Shown: positions 41,715-53,917, counted from the stretch's first letter. The stretch is 64,000 nucleotides of DNA from Leptidea sinapis (GCF_905404315.1 NC_066269.1:4898001-4962000), one strand, 5' to 3'. Program-made: numbers and translations. The notes: a model not told the origin generated them from the sequence alone.

Positions 41715-42325
41715 ATACAACAAAATAATGTATGGTGGAATTATGTAGCTTCTATAGGTCTACAAAAAAAGCTATATGTCTATCCCTTAAGCATAACATA
41801 CTATATCCATTTTAATACTTTAATACATAATACTTTAGACTACGTAATTCCCAAATTGTTTCTATGGACAGAACAGCGTCTGTCGGGTTAGTCTTATATA
41901 AGTATTTCAAAGAAAGAAAATTATTCATTACACAATCTTGAAAACTTGCAAATGAAGTTATAAATACTTGGGTCTTGTAATTCGAAGTACTTAAGTTACG
42001 TGAGTTGTCAGTGACGTCAATGCTCAGAACTAATTCGGCAGCGTTAGGGCTGTATAGCTTTTGTTTAGACGTTAGGCAATCCAAACTTTTAGGAACATTC
42101 TGTGCTACAATCAACGTTCAGTTCAGATGTCAAAAGTCTACTAAAAGTATTAAGAAATATACATTTATGATCCATCTCCGTAGATCGAGAGTTGCACGAA
42201 CATGCCAAGATTTATGGAGCATGTGTCATAAAGTTTAGTATATACATTTCTGAATATTTAATCCCAGAAGTAAGGGATATCTTTTAGACATAAAAATTTG
42301 TTAATATACGGCTGTCTCATACCTT
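41715..42325. other. Intronic stretch with a SINE S body fragment
   Basis: 42173-42240 keeps GATCGAGAGTTGCACGAACA and CCAAGATTTATGGAGCATG of family S. Otherwise nothing is assigned. Confidence 0.35.
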
Positions 42326-42328
42326 TTA

Positions 42329-42655
42329 CGGCCGTTCCCAATATACTATCTACAGATAGAGATAAATGACTAAATAACATAAGAAGGTAGTACCTTCTCC
42401 TGTCAGTAATTAGATGTCAATAATCTGAAGCTGTCCCAATATACCCGATAAGTCATTCTTATCGCCTTATATTGGGACGCGTGAATTGCAATTTCCATAG
42501 AAGCTTCTATCGCTGGTAAGCTATGCGTCGTCCCATTGACAGAGCGTGTACGGATAAGGTGATTTACCGTCGATAAGTTCATTGGGACAGATAAGTCAAC
42601 GATAGTTACGATTTTTATCTCAAGTAAGAGATAGACTGAATATTGGGAACTGCCG
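42329..42655 (-). mobile_element. MITE family E copy 3 (inverted)
   Basis: CGGCCGTTCCCAATATACTA ... GACTGAATATTGGGAACTGC, in reverse orientation to copies 1 and 2. Flanks are TTA (42326-42328) and TAA (42656-42658), which differ by one base. Confidence 0.8.
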
Positions 42656-42744
42656 TAAATCAGTACTTTTGAGGTTAACGATCTGATATATGAAGCGATG
42701 GGGCAGCTTGTAACTAATAATAATGCTTTTCTTTTCTAAAAGAC

Positions 42745-42900
42745 CCAAAAAAATAATTCTTTGAGAGTTTCGTTTCTTTCTTCTATCTCAGAACGCCATG
42801 TGTTTGCGAAGCGGTAGTAGTGATTTTAAATTTTGATTGATATTAAAATGAATTCTAATGGAATTAATTATGAAGAAATAAATGACTTTTAACGTTGTTT
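42745..42900 (+). mobile_element. LINE tail family D copy 6
   Basis: TTTGAGAGTTTCGTTTCTTT, CAGAACGCCATGTGTTTGCG, AAGCGGTAGTAGTG and AGAAATAAATGACTTTTAAC. Confidence 0.65.
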
Positions 42901-43054
42901 TATTTGTAATTCGAAGCATCAGATTCAATTCCTATCATAGTGCTTGGCCCAAATATAAACCGTTCACAATGCGATTGTCAAGAAACCTTATTGCAATAAT
43001 TACATAAACACCATAATGATTTGAAATAAACTTCCTCCATGGCCCAAATGTCTT

Positions 43055-43270
43055 AAGTTTTCTTAAGTGTTAATTCCGAAAATATCCGCCGAGATCGCCA
43101 TATCGCGTGCCAGATTTTGGCGAGTCAACATCTCCTGAGAATGCCTCGTGCAGAGGCAACACACGTGTCGAATTGTTTAAAGACAAATATTGGTGGAATT
43201 AACAATTAAGAAAACTTAAAACATTTAGACAATTATGGTTTTTCGCAAAGTAAGTCCTACTTCAATAAAT
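43055..43270. repeat. Repeat family P copy 3 (mainly right arm)
   Basis: CGTGCCAGATTTTGGCGAGT, CTCCTGAGAATGCCTCGTGC, ACACGTGTCGAATTGTTTAA and ATTATGGTTTTTCGCAAAGT match the right half of P copy 1. Confidence 0.7.
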
Positions 43271-43424
43271 TTCCTCCACGCCAAGTGGTCTGCAAGTCTT
43301 TCTTCATCTTCTTTTCTTGTTTGGTTTTTCGGTATTTTGCCTCTGATTTCGCTAGAGGGCATTGGTGGTGATGTGTTCAGAAACAAACCGATGGCGGCCC
43401 AAATCCACACACGTGGAGCTAAAG

Positions 43425-43590
43425 CACCAAACGCCATGTGTGGCATTCTTACACGACGCGGTTTTCAAGGAACTTTCTACCACAAACTACCAAAGTTTGG
43501 AATGATCTTCCTTTTTAAGTTTCCAGGAAGATACGATCGTATCTAAAAGGCCTGCAACGCTACCGTGATTCCTCAGCTGTTGCATGAAAG
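43425..43590 (+). pseudogene. LINE tail family F copy 7
   Basis: CGCGGTTTTCAAGGAACTTT, CAAAGTTTGGAATGATCTTC, CAGGAAGATACGATCGTATC and AAGGCCTGCAACGCTACCGT. Deleted and frameshifted. Confidence 0.65.
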
Positions 43591-43599
43591 TTGTTCTTA

Positions 43600-45595
43600 T
43601 TCTTATATTTTCAATTGCAATTTTTTTTATTCAAAATAGGATTTAAAATCACTTATTGAACGTCAGAAACAACCTTTACCACACAAACGTTTCTGAACAA
43701 TTCTTTTAAATTTCGTTATACTTCGTCTTCCATAGAAAAATACTAGCTCGTGATCCGAACGAAGTGCATGAGATATATGGTAATAATTCTGTAGTAATTA
43801 GTTAAAACCTACTTTTGTTATGAGTTAACAGTTTTAATTAAAAGCCTTTTTTATTCATAATTGGCTCAATACTGTAATATGTCTTTCATTCTATTGTAAT
43901 CAAAGTTATTAATTTTTTCATGATTATCACATTTTCTACATCTTAGATCAGTTAGAAAGTAAATATCGCTACCTGCTTTCCTAATGCGTGTTTGTGAACT
44001 AATTTCCCCGTTATGTTGTAAAGGCAACAAAATCATATTAACATTAAATAATATTTGTACATAATCTAAGATGGGAAGGAAGGAAACCGGCGTAAGGACG
44101 AAGATCAGCGACCGCGCGAGGCCGAACGATGCAAATGCAATCTCAAGGTAGCCAACCCACTTTACTAACCAGCCAGCTCTACGATTGCCGACGCCTTATC
44201 ACCTCACAAATACGGTCGATAATCCTCTAAACAACACGCGGCTCATAGACTTGTTGAACCACTGTGTAAATGCAGTTATCTTAGATTGTTCGGCCTTGAT
44301 TTAAGGTTGGTTTTTGTATCTATATACTGTTATGTAAGTTTGTATACGAACTGATCAACTAGCGGTGACATGAATCCTTAAACGTAATCAGCAAAAAATG
44401 ATTTGCCATGAGTCTCGGATTGTTGGAATTAATGTTTAGTCTAAATATGGTCTGCGTTTTTAACTGCAGCGGTTGGTTGCTGACATATTTAATCAAAGGT
44501 TAAAATTCATACAAGCGCTATTTGTAATGTCATTTTGAAAAACTTCTTAAAGCTTCCATCGTAGAATCTTCTACAACTCTGTCCTGTTATCAATATCTGT
44601 TAGTTCGAAGCTTTATTCTTTTGTATTTATCTTTGGAAAATCATGTATAAGCCTATTTCATTATAAACGCTTTCCCGTTCGGCTTATGTTAAATTTTTTC
44701 CATCGAATCAAGTTAAATTCTATTCCTTATCTCTTGGTTAGTCACACATCTCATTGTAGGTTGTATTTTACAGAGTATTAAACAAAATCACTTTATTCGT
44801 GTAGGTCAAGAAATTACACTTATGAATGTATTTTTTTTTCTTTTTACCACTTTGGAAATGGTTGGGTTGAGTTTCAATCAGAAGAAGTGGCAAGTAAGTG
44901 GAATTATCACTCTTCTATATCAACATTTACAACTTCATCGTCTTACAAATTATTAATACATCGTCTTATAAATTACAACATATGTAATGTGAAGTATAAT
45001 TATCTGTTAGCTATAACTTTTGAGGTTTTACTTAAGTTTCTATGTTTCGCTAAGAAAGTTATCTTTTTTAAAGAGATCTAGAGATAAAGAGACTGTCGAG
45101 ACGAGAGCCGATATAAACTTTGCCAAACCTTGTGAAGTCTTAGTTATTGTCGTCCATAACTTTTGACGACGGATATATTTCGTGACTGCAGCAGCTCGCC
45201 TGCAGGGCTGTCGGTAGCTGTGCAGTGATACCGAGTGCTGAACAAAGGAAGGTGAATACACTTTGAATTTGAGAGCGCACGCCATGCGCTGTTATCAGAT
45301 CCTACTGTTCTAGTTTCGTTTATGGCTTTGAGGAATAACCCTTTACATAGAAGTTGATATCAAACATGCACTTACTTGACAAAGTAACCTTCTAGACGAA
45401 AATAGGAGACAGATGTTTAACAACGAATTTAAAGCTCATATTATAATATTTTTATTCAATATTTTGCTGGAAGTCGGACTTTACATCAATTTCAGAAAAA
45501 AATCCCTCAAGCCTTAGAAGAACGGCCATTTTATTTAAAAACTAATATTTTGTGTTGATATCTTGAATAGCTTATTCTTAGTTAGAGAAATTATA
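43600..45595. other. Intronic stretch, GC-richer block at 44080-44240
   Basis: 44080-44240 (GACCGCGCGAGGCCGAACGA, then ATGCAAATGCAA, an octamer-like word) is less AT-rich than its surroundings and may be regulatory. 45110-45300 is similar. No exon or repeat is recognised. Confidence 0.3.
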
Positions 45596-45600
45596 TGCAT

Positions 45601-45725
45601 ACTAGCTGACCCAGCAAACGTTGTATTGCCGATATTAAAATCGCGATACAAAAGTATCTGTTGATCGTAGATGGGTGAAAATTTGAAGTTATATGTATTT
45701 TGTAATGCTGACTCATAATAAAACA
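45601..45725 (-). mobile_element. Repeat family C copy 5 (truncated, inverted)
   Basis: ACTAGCTGACCCAGCAAACG, TTGTATTGCCGATATTAAAA and CGCGATACAAAAGTATCTGT. Confidence 0.75.
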
Positions 45726-45964
45726 AATTAAAAAAAAAAAGTCATAAAAATTTAAACTTGAGTGAGCAGTGGAAAGATTCTTAGACTATAAGTATATTTA
45801 TATATAGGATATAAATAGGTAGCTATCATGAATGGTAATTTAAAAAAAGGAAGCTTAAAAAACTAAAATTTGGATCGCAATCACATTTAATATGCTTCGT
45901 TTAGTTATGTTTGTCCATTTTTAAAATATCGGTCGGATCTGTCAAGTATGTGACAACAAAACTC

Positions 45965-46110
45965 GCGCGTGTTACACTGCTGTGGGTCCCTACTGGCCGG
46001 CCTACTCTGTAGGGGCCGCCGCACGTATATATACGATTTCGATACCTATACGAGGAGTGAGACAGGCCTTACACTTATATACTTACATACTCTGCAGGGT
46101 ATAAGTAAGT
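45965..46110. promoter_or_regulatory. GC-rich patch with TATATATA element
   Basis: GGCCGGCCTACTCTGTAGGG and CGCCGCACG precede TATATATACG (46027-46036). It resembles a core promoter upstream region by composition only. No downstream exon could be assigned. Confidence 0.2.
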
Positions 46111-47265
46111 AAGTGGCAGTCTCTTTGAACTATTATCTATATTTTTTGACCTTGTTACTACTTTAAAGCATTACATAACTGAAGTTTAAGAGAATTGTTT
46201 CAAAGAGCATATTTTTACTTTACCAAATGTATGTCTTTTAATTCCAATTAACGCAACAGTTAGTTTAAATTTTGCTGCATGGCGAATCGATATAACTTTA
46301 TTAATAAGATAATTAAGATCTCAACGATGTTTTCACATCGAATAAAGCAAATTCTATGTGTCAAGTGTTGCTAGATTTGTTGTGAATTCGCAAGGATAAA
46401 TGAAAATAGTGCAAAGTACTCTCAGTGAATATTCTGAGATAAAGCGACACAGATCTACGAATGCTGGATGTTCCTGGCATTCACAAGTTCACAATATAAA
46501 TAACATATTAACTAACAAATAAAAAAAGTGTGTGTGTACTTATCTATGCACGCAGGAAGCTATAGGTACTTCTTTGGCCTAACGAAGCAAAAATCATTAA
46601 AATGATTTATTCCTCGTGCTATTCTACGTTTTTAAAAAGAAAAATGTTGTAACAATCTTGCAAAGATGGCTTTGACAATTAATTATTAAATAATGAATAC
46701 GGCTGTATGCGCTTCAACCCTTTGCCTGTCCTAATAATGAACTAATAAACTAAAAAAAAATATCGAATGACGCAAACGTCAGAAAATTTTAGGAGCCAAT
46801 TTCAAACTGTTACTTTTATTACAGTGATGCGCGCGCATCTTAAAATTTCACTCTCATCATTTTTTCATAACGCGCCGAAAGAAGTATAACTTTTATTTGA
46901 AGTATGAAGTTGTCTCTTTGTGTCTCAATCAATTTCTCTCCAGCTATCCAGTTATTATTATTATATAATACCCTAATATTGGCCCATTGTTTTGTCATAT
47001 AAATTAAGTACCGCGCTCGCCCATCGAAACGTATGAATTATTTGTATTGTGAATATATAGGTATTTCTAAGTTGCTGAAATATAGGTTCCGGATAAGTAA
47101 TTACCATAAATTACATACTAAAGCCTTTTCCGAAACACGCTGCATCTTATAGGATAAGTAATATAGCAATCAGTTCAGTAATTTCTGCAGTATAACCGAA
47201 GGAAATAAAAACGGGTTTCCATTTATTTGTATTTCAAATGGGAAATACATTTTATATATTTTTAG
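46111..47265. other. Intronic stretch, nothing assigned
   Basis: AT-rich, no recognised features. Confidence 0.3.
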
Positions 47266-47267
47266 GT

Positions 47268-47366
47268 TTTTTATGAGACGCCCTGCCCATTACAATGCAG
47301 TGCCGCTCAGGATTCTATATTTACTCCAATATTCTTAGCGGAATCCCTGTTCCGCTCGTCACTCAT
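47268..47366 (+). mobile_element. Repeat family A 5' fragment
   Basis: ATGAGACGCCCTGCCCATTA, CAATGCAGTGCCGCTCAGGA, then CGCTCGTCACTC. Confidence 0.6.
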
Positions 47367-47394
47367 TTTTGTTACATTTACATTGTCATAGAAA

Positions 47395-47725
47395 GTTAAA
47401 TAATGGTGATGTATAAAAGTTAATAATAATAATGAAAGTTTATCAACAATTCTAAGATAATATAATTTAGAAGGATCTTTTTAAATGATCCTACACCAGA
47501 AGCAATAATATTTATATGAGTAAAAGGTAGTAGCCATAAAACTTTGAGATAGTAATGACAGTATGGCGATTGGCGACGAAGTATAATCCGGCTAAGTTTG
47601 ACAGCGAACAGTTGCTTAAAACGCAGTGGGTTTTGGCTAATAAATCTATCAATGACTGCACGTTTCATACAATCGAGTGAATCGCTTTTTTCTTAGAGAG
47701 TTTCGCTAGACTGCTTCAATGTTCA
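47395..47725 (-). repeat. Repeat family H copy 3 (inverted)
   Basis: CAGTATGGCGATTGGCGACG, AAGTATAATCCGGCTAAGTT and CAATGACTGCACGTTTCATA are reverse complements of copy 1. The 82-residue minus-strand frame is repeat-derived. Confidence 0.7.
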
Positions 47726-47851
47726 ATAGTTATCCGGTTATTTAATTTATTTCAAACCTAAAAATATGATAAAAAAACACTTTAATATAACACTCACAAC
47801 GCAACACCTTCAATTTACAATAGAAATTAAAATCTTAAAATACCTTAGATT

Positions 47852-48210
47852 AAGGATTGGTCTCTGCTGCACTCATACTAGATTCCGCAGGCGTAGTTGC
47901 AAAGTGCGGCAACTGATACTACGCCCAAGTGGGCGTACTCGGGCCAGCCTCGAACAGTGTGTGACATTGACGTGCCATTTTGCTAATAATTGAAACTAAA
48001 ATGCCAGGTTGCGTAGTTAAACTTTGTAAATATGATACTACAAGAAATAAGAAAGACACTAGGATCACATATCATGGAATGTTACAAAATTTGAAAGATG
48101 CCATTGCGTGTCAAGATTTCACACACACAAGCAATAGTTGCCGGAATAAAAAAAACTATTGTTCTTAGGTAGTGCGGTATTTAGTTGGAGCGCATCGGAG
48201 ACCAGTCCTT
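47852..48210 (+). mobile_element. THAP-domain DNA transposon remnant with terminal inverted repeats
   Basis: The left end AAGGATTGGTCTCTGCTGCA and the right end (reverse complement AAGGACTGGTCTCCGATGCG) form imperfect inverted termini about 360 bp apart. Inside, an ORF beginning at 48001 starts MPGCVVKLCKYD and KKDTRITYH. This is the beginning of a THAP zinc finger (M-P-x-C-x-V-x-x-C ... I-T-Y/F-H), as found at the N-terminus of P-element-like transposases. The frame then loses THAP spacing and ends at 48168. It is an internally deleted, non-autonomous relic. A second copy lies at 60225-60394. Confidence 0.65.
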
Positions 48211-48310
48211 CATCATCATAATTTCAGTCAGAATATGTCCACTGCTGGACAAAGGCCTCCCCCAAAGTTCGCCACGACGATCGGTCCTGTGCTGCCCTCA
48301 TCCAACAGAA
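48211..48310 (-). mobile_element. LINE 3' fragment abutting the THAP element
   Basis: CATCATCATAATTTCAGTCA and CCACTGCTGGACAAAGGCCT are the inverted 3' end of the LINE type seen at 23005-23450. It starts exactly where the THAP element ends. Confidence 0.7.
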
Positions 48311-48659
48311 AACATGAGAGTATCGTTGCACCAATCCTGAATCTAAGTAAAATACTAAATTAAGTAAGGTAACAAAAATTATTAAAATATAAAAACATTA
48401 AAAAGAACTGTGCGGTGCATGATTCCCTGCAGGAAGGAGCTGACTCAGTAGATTTTTGATCAGTACAGAAGACACTAACACAACACTGGTTTTCAGCATC
48501 CCCCCGTGACATTTGGAGTTGACAGTTGCTGTAGTCTTCACGTTTTTATTAATTTGTGTATCAAAGGGAATGAATGAATATATACGATGATTTCTTCGTT
48601 GTTTCTAAATATAAATAAACCATTAACATAAACTAAACCTTAAAGACTAGTAAAAAAAG

Positions 48660-49024
48660 AAGGACTCCGTGCCGACATATTAGCAAGTGAACCCCCCTAG
48701 TACACACACAAGCATAAAGGTGCTTTTTATGCTAGTGTGGGTGCGGTTACGGGGTATACCACTTACACAATTTTTTCTCCCTTAAATAATCATATATCCA
48801 CAAATACTTTTATATTATTGTTTTTACACTTTTTCGCAACGAACGACGGCACTTTTAAAATATTTTATTGCGACGCAAACCGATCTGTCACACACGATGG
48901 CAAATCTCATAATGGCGGCCGATCGGCTTGTACTTGTGTTAGTGTAATGCGTGAGGCTATGCATTTACACGTTTACCGGCTTGTTTTGGTGCTTCACTGT
49001 TATGTAGCGTGACACGGAGTCCTT
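48660..49024. mobile_element. Non-autonomous DNA transposon, AAGGACTCCGTG termini
   Basis: AAGGACTCCGTGCC at the left and GACACGGAGTCCTT at the right are inverted (one mismatch in 14). The interior has its own hairpin (AGCATAAAGGTGCTTTTTATGCT). The 91-codon plus frame inside is not conserved-looking. No target duplication could be assigned. Confidence 0.7.
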
Positions 49025-49820
49025 ATTTTTATTCTCGTCCGTGACCTTGCTATAGTAATATTTTTAGGTATTAAATACAGCAAAATGTTTACTGGGTTTT
49101 TAATTAGATATCTAAAATTACAGAATGATAACGGTTATTGAAACAATGTGGACTGATAGATTTTTGTGTGATTCTTGAGAACCAAAGATAGCTGAGATTT
49201 AAGTACATTAGCGGTCAATTATTGATTATTTTTTTCATATAATAGTTCTTATACTAACAGATATGGCACCACCTAGATTTCAATAGTTATAAACATAAAC
49301 GTAGTATACTAGCTTTAGAGATAAACGTTCTCCTCATTAGGGTTAGACTAAATTTAAAATGTTCCTGTGTGCTATTTTACAGCTTTATGCTATATACACT
49401 TTAATCTCTTTGATAAGGATGTTTTAGAAAATAGTACAATTCGCAACAGATATTGAATAATTCAGTTATTATTTTTTAATGTTTAAGTAAACTCAAGTTT
49501 GAAAAAACAACCTCAAAACTTCATAATAGTGCGTGACGTAATGGTCGTTTTAAATATTCAAATAACACCTTTTATTATATTCAAATTTTCCAATACATTT
49601 TTTAGGTTCACAAGATCACATCTTTGTCCACCTTGTTTTCGATACGGAACTAACATGAATTAATTTAAAACAAGTACTGCGGTACAGTAACTCAATACGA
49701 AGTCTAAGGTTCGATAGAGTCAAATAAATCAAACCAACTGCCCTTTATGTAAGGCCTGTGAGGATTTTCAGACTTACACGCCATTCAAATTAATTTGTAT
49801 TAATAATAAACAAAAATTAA
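49025..49820. other. Intronic stretch, nothing assigned
   Basis: AT-rich without recognised features. Confidence 0.3.
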
Positions 49821-49821
49821 A

Positions 49822-49995
49822 GTTGGGGCAGCAAAGTCCTCGAATGGCGACCGCCTAAGAAGCAGTGTTGGTAGGCCCAACAAGATGGACATAAAGGGCT
49901 ACACGCACGTGCTCGTTAGTATGACACATGAGATATCAAGTTTCATTAGCCCAGTAATTTCAGTAACTACGTCGCCATTTCAACCGAAAAATAAG
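49822..49995 (+). mobile_element. LINE fragment joined to a family A fragment
   Basis: GGGGCAGCAAAGTCCTCGAA and TGGCGACCGCC match the LINE at 23240. From about 49930, TTTCATTAGCCCAGTAATTT and CAGTAACTACGTCGCC match the middle of family A. Confidence 0.55.
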
Positions 49996-50444
49996 TAGTA
50001 AAAAAATCACCAAAGTCTGCCCTAATCGCGTCACGGCAAACTAATCAGTGATATAATATGTAAATGGTAGAACTATAACAAGCTTTTGATTTGATAATCT
50101 ATGCATGAGTGGTAACTTTGTCACTCTAGACCCCCTCATCATAGATGGACCGTATACAAATATATACCTGTTACTCATATATAGATGTCTACAAAGCCCA
50201 ACTTTTTTGAGCTGATGGTAAACTTTATAATTAACTATCCCCCTTATTCATAATAGTCTGCTTACTTAAAGTATTGCTAATTCTCACTCTGTCTTCTTCT
50301 ATTGACCTAAGTCAAAATGAGAAAAAACACTCCTAAGCGGCTGTTTAAAGTTAGCGGACCATTATGAATAAGGGGGTATATCGTTACAATTGTTAATTTA
50401 AGACCTGAATAAATGATTATTGTATGATTCAGTGCAGGCCACCT

Positions 50445-50677
50445 TTTTTTATGAAAATAAGGGACGAGACGAGCAGGACTGCCCATTACAATGCAGTGCC
50501 GCTCAAGATTCTCGAAAAACCCCAAAAATTCATTCAAGTGGCACTACAACTGTGCTCGTCACATTGAGACATAATATGTTGATTAAACACAGTAATGCTT
50601 ACAAATTATTGCTTCACGCCAGAAATAGGCGCCGTTGTGGTGCCCATAATCAAGCTGGCATCCCGTGCAAAGGAGTA
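50445..50677 (+). mobile_element. Repeat family A copy with internal deletions
   Basis: TTATGAAAATAAGGGACGAG directly joined to CTGCCCATTACAATGCAGTG, and later CCCGTGCAAAGGAG. Confidence 0.8.
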
Positions 50678-50914
50678 ACTGATAAATCACTGGCACCCAA
50701 ACTTTATAGTATTATATTGCAGTAGGCTAACCAATTTTGTGAATGATTTAAAGATGGGCTGAGAGTATCTTATCAGTTCTTCTTCGAAGCCCCTTTTCGA
50801 ACTGATGTAGCTTCATGATGCTTAACAATTAGTGTTGTTCCAATATCTTATGTTATTGCACTCCCTATGGTAAGTAAATAATTTCTATTCTATAAATTAT
50901 TCTGTCGGGTTTCG

Positions 50915-51100
50915 TCCTAGCGCTCTTATCAAGTGAGCCAACCGTCCAAGTGTTGTATCGTTGATAAATCTTGTATAGGTCTTGTTAAACTCTCAGGCTG
51001 TGGCTTCATCTACAGGATCTACGTTACAGTTGATAACCTGCTCAACCCCAATAATTACATATTAGGAAATTGATTTGAGATGTCGCTCTTTCAAATCTAA
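50915..51100 (-). mobile_element. SINE family S copy with body
   Basis: CGCTCTTATCAAGTGAGCCA (A-box complement), ATCTTGTATAGGTCTTGTTA and CTCAGGCTGTGGCTTCATCT. The B-box side is disrupted. Confidence 0.6.
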
Positions 51101-51195
51101 ACAATTTGTTATTTTTAAGTTATATCCCTCATTTCTTGGATTAAATGTACAAATTTAATCTGTATAGAAGGAATTGTAAGGAAGTTGAGAATGGC

Positions 51196-51482
51196 TATTT
51201 TTATTTTATGACAGTAAGGGATGACGTTCAGCTGATGGAAATTAATACGCCCTGCCCATTTCAATACAGTGCCCCTCAGGATTCTTGAAAAACTCAAAAG
51301 TTCTGAGTGCCACTACAATTGCGCTCGTCACCTTGATACATAAGATGTTAAATCTTATTTGCCCAGTAATTTCATTAACCGCGACGCCCTTCTGATAGAA
51401 ACACAGTAATGCTTACACATCACTGCTTCAAGGAAAAAATAGACGCCGTTGTGATAATCTAGCTGGCATCCTGTGCAACGGA
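51196..51482 (+). mobile_element. Repeat family A copy
   Basis: TTATGACAGTAAGGGATGAC to GGCATCCTGTGCAACGGA, forward. Confidence 0.8.
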
Positions 51483-51554
51483 TATAAAATGGACTGACTA
51501 GTCACCTCGTAGATCATTTAAACTTTTTGATGAACTGGAGTTTACCAATAAAGT

Positions 51555-51722
51555 CCAGGTAGATCTCGCAGCAGCTCCATCGTTTCGACATCTCGGTGCG
51601 CGGCCGGGGCGCCCGACGACGTCGCGTGTTACATTGACCCACTTGCTCGGGTTCGATACCCGCCGGAGGTCGTCCGCATTATATTAACTGTTTGTGAGTC
51701 TTCGCGAACTGTGACGTCAGCA
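51555..51722. promoter_or_regulatory. CpG-rich patch with CRE palindrome and a tRNA-like T-arm
   Basis: GCGCGGCCGGGGCGCCCGAC and other CpG-dense sequence stand out. CTCGGGTTCGATACCCGCC is a perfect T-arm-like B box. TGACGTCA lies at 51711-51718. It could be a GC-rich SINE head or a real alternative promoter/first exon of E74. The sequence alone cannot decide. Confidence 0.3.
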
Positions 51723-51724
51723 GG

Positions 51725-53318
51725 TTTATGCAATTCTCTTTAATCTATTTTTATTGTTAAGATATTTAAATGAATCTATTCAACAATGGCTTGAATGATA
51801 GTTGATTTTTTTTAATTTTATGTGAAATTCCCAATATCTTTGTTTATTACGTGTTTATTTTATTCGCCTCTGAGTTTTTGTTATACTATTTGAAATGCTT
51901 CCGGGTAAGAATTGGATATTATTAATACATGAATTTTCACCTTAAAACCTGAAAATATCTTAAGTTGATTAATTAATTATAAGTTGTAGCCATACCAACC
52001 TTTGTTTTTCCATAAACGTCCACATGTTAATAAAAGGGAAGAAAGTTAAGCGATTCCTAACGAGGGAACAATTTTTAAGAAGGAGACGAAGTTGAGGGCC
52101 TCAATTCACCATTGTAGTGCAATTTATAAAAACGCACCTTCTCGGGTAACGATTGACAGATCTTTATTGACTTATTGGCTGATATCAAACAGTTATACAT
52201 TACGCTAATAGATGGCGTTACTAGGACATATTTTGTCACTATAAACTAACAGAATCATACTTTTCCGCCATATTACCTGATACATACACAAATAGACATA
52301 CACACAGTAAATTGCAAGTAAGTATCAATTTTAAAGATTGTTGTGTTTCTAATGAGACTTAACCTCTTCATGTCTCAGAATTTTAGCTTCAATCAAAAGT
52401 CCTATCTTAGAACTATCATGGACAATGCGTATTTATTACCAGTAGGGGAATTATTGCGCGTTTCCTCTTTCTCACTCTCTCTCTCATTAAAAAAAAAACT
52501 AGAACGCAGAGAGCTATTTGGAGTCGTTTTGAGAGCTGTTTTGAAAGAATAATTAAATTTTACTTATATATATATATTATTGGCTAGTTTCCCAGTCATC
52601 AGAATAAATGCTATATTTGATCAAATAAAAAAACACGTTAGAAATGGACTAAATAATGATGCACTTTCAGCCCGATTGTCATACCAATACAAAGGAAATA
52701 CCCTCTCAAACACCTGTAAATAATTTGACAGAGATCAAAATAAGTTAAAAAATGACACGAATGAATGTCAAAGTTACTAATACCATTTGTCAAAACTTGG
52801 GAAAAGTCGAGCTTTAATGAGAAGGTGAGGCAAGAAACTCATTGCCGCCCTTTTAAAACAATATTGTCATTTTACAAATTATTTGCAACACGTTATATGT
52901 AAAGTGATGCAACAATAATACTCTAACATAAAGTTAAAGCAACAGCAACAAACAACTTTAAAACTGGAAAACACACACCAAAATAGATCAATTTGTTGAT
53001 CAGTTTGTTTCACAAATGTGCGAATACACACGCGTTTAACTTAAATCATCCCACTTCTGTGTTGGGTCTTAAAATGAGATCTGTTAGGCAATAGGGTTAG
53101 GCTACATTAGACATGATAGGTATCAATATATAGTTAGTATTGACCCTGGTGGAATTGAAGCCTTAAAGTGTTGTCTCAGGCTCGTTGGCTGGCTGCGTAG
53201 GATGGACGTTAACCTCCCGTCTGGAGGGCAGAGGCTGCCCTTCGCGGTACGGATGTCACGACCCCACTGGCACAACAACCAACTCTACTCCTATATCTCA
53301 ATCAAAAATAGTATATTA
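51725..53318. other. Intronic stretch, nothing assigned
   Basis: No recognised gene. 53190-53280 is GC-richer (GGACGTTAACCTCCCGTCTG) and may be retroelement debris. Confidence 0.3.
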
Positions 53319-53320
53319 AG

Positions 53321-53575
53321 ACTAGCTGACCCAGCAAACATGGTATTGCCAATTAAGGAATTAAAAAAAATCAATAATTAAAATTTTTGGGGTATAAAAA
53401 ATAGACGACGACCGATTCTCAGACCTACCAAATACATCGTACTTAAAATTAGTCTTACTACAATTTTTGTATTCGATTGCCATCTTGCAACCCTATTGCG
53501 GATCTGTGGATTTAACAAAATAATATAAAAATGGTGATAAAACAGGGGTTGATCGTATAAGGGCGAAAATTGCAT
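53321..53575 (-). mobile_element. Repeat family C copy 6 (inverted)
   Basis: ACTAGCTGACCCAGCAAACA, CGACCGATTCTCAGACCTAC and TCGATTGCCATCTTGCAACC. Confidence 0.8.
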
Positions 53576-53687
53576 ATGCACACATATTATTTATTAGATA
53601 GATTATTTTGGAATGCCTAGATACCTAGAAACATTGAAAGATTTAATTTTGTCAAAATATTTCAACACTTGCTTTTATATTGGTTTG

Positions 53688-53917
53688 ATTATTTTTATGG
53701 AAGTGGACGACAAAACAGCACACGGGTCACCTGATGTTAAGTGATCACCGCCGCCCACAAGTTCTTGCAGCACCTGATGAATCACAGGAGCTTTGTCGGC
53801 CTTTAAGGAACGTGTACGCGCTTTTTTTGAAGGTACCCATGTCGTAGCGTCCCGGAAACACCGCACAAGGAAGCTCATTCGACAGCTTTGGAACAACACA
53901 CATCCACATGGTGGGGA
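53688..53917 (-). pseudogene. LINE tail family F copy 8 (inverted)
   Basis: ATTTTTATGGAAGTGGACGA, GGTCACCTGATGTTAAGTGA, CGTCCCGGAAACACCGCACA and CACATCCACATGGTGGGGAT. The minus-strand frame FLVRCFRDATTWV is the shifted W-N-E-L-P-C-A-V-F-P-x-R-Y region. Confidence 0.8.
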
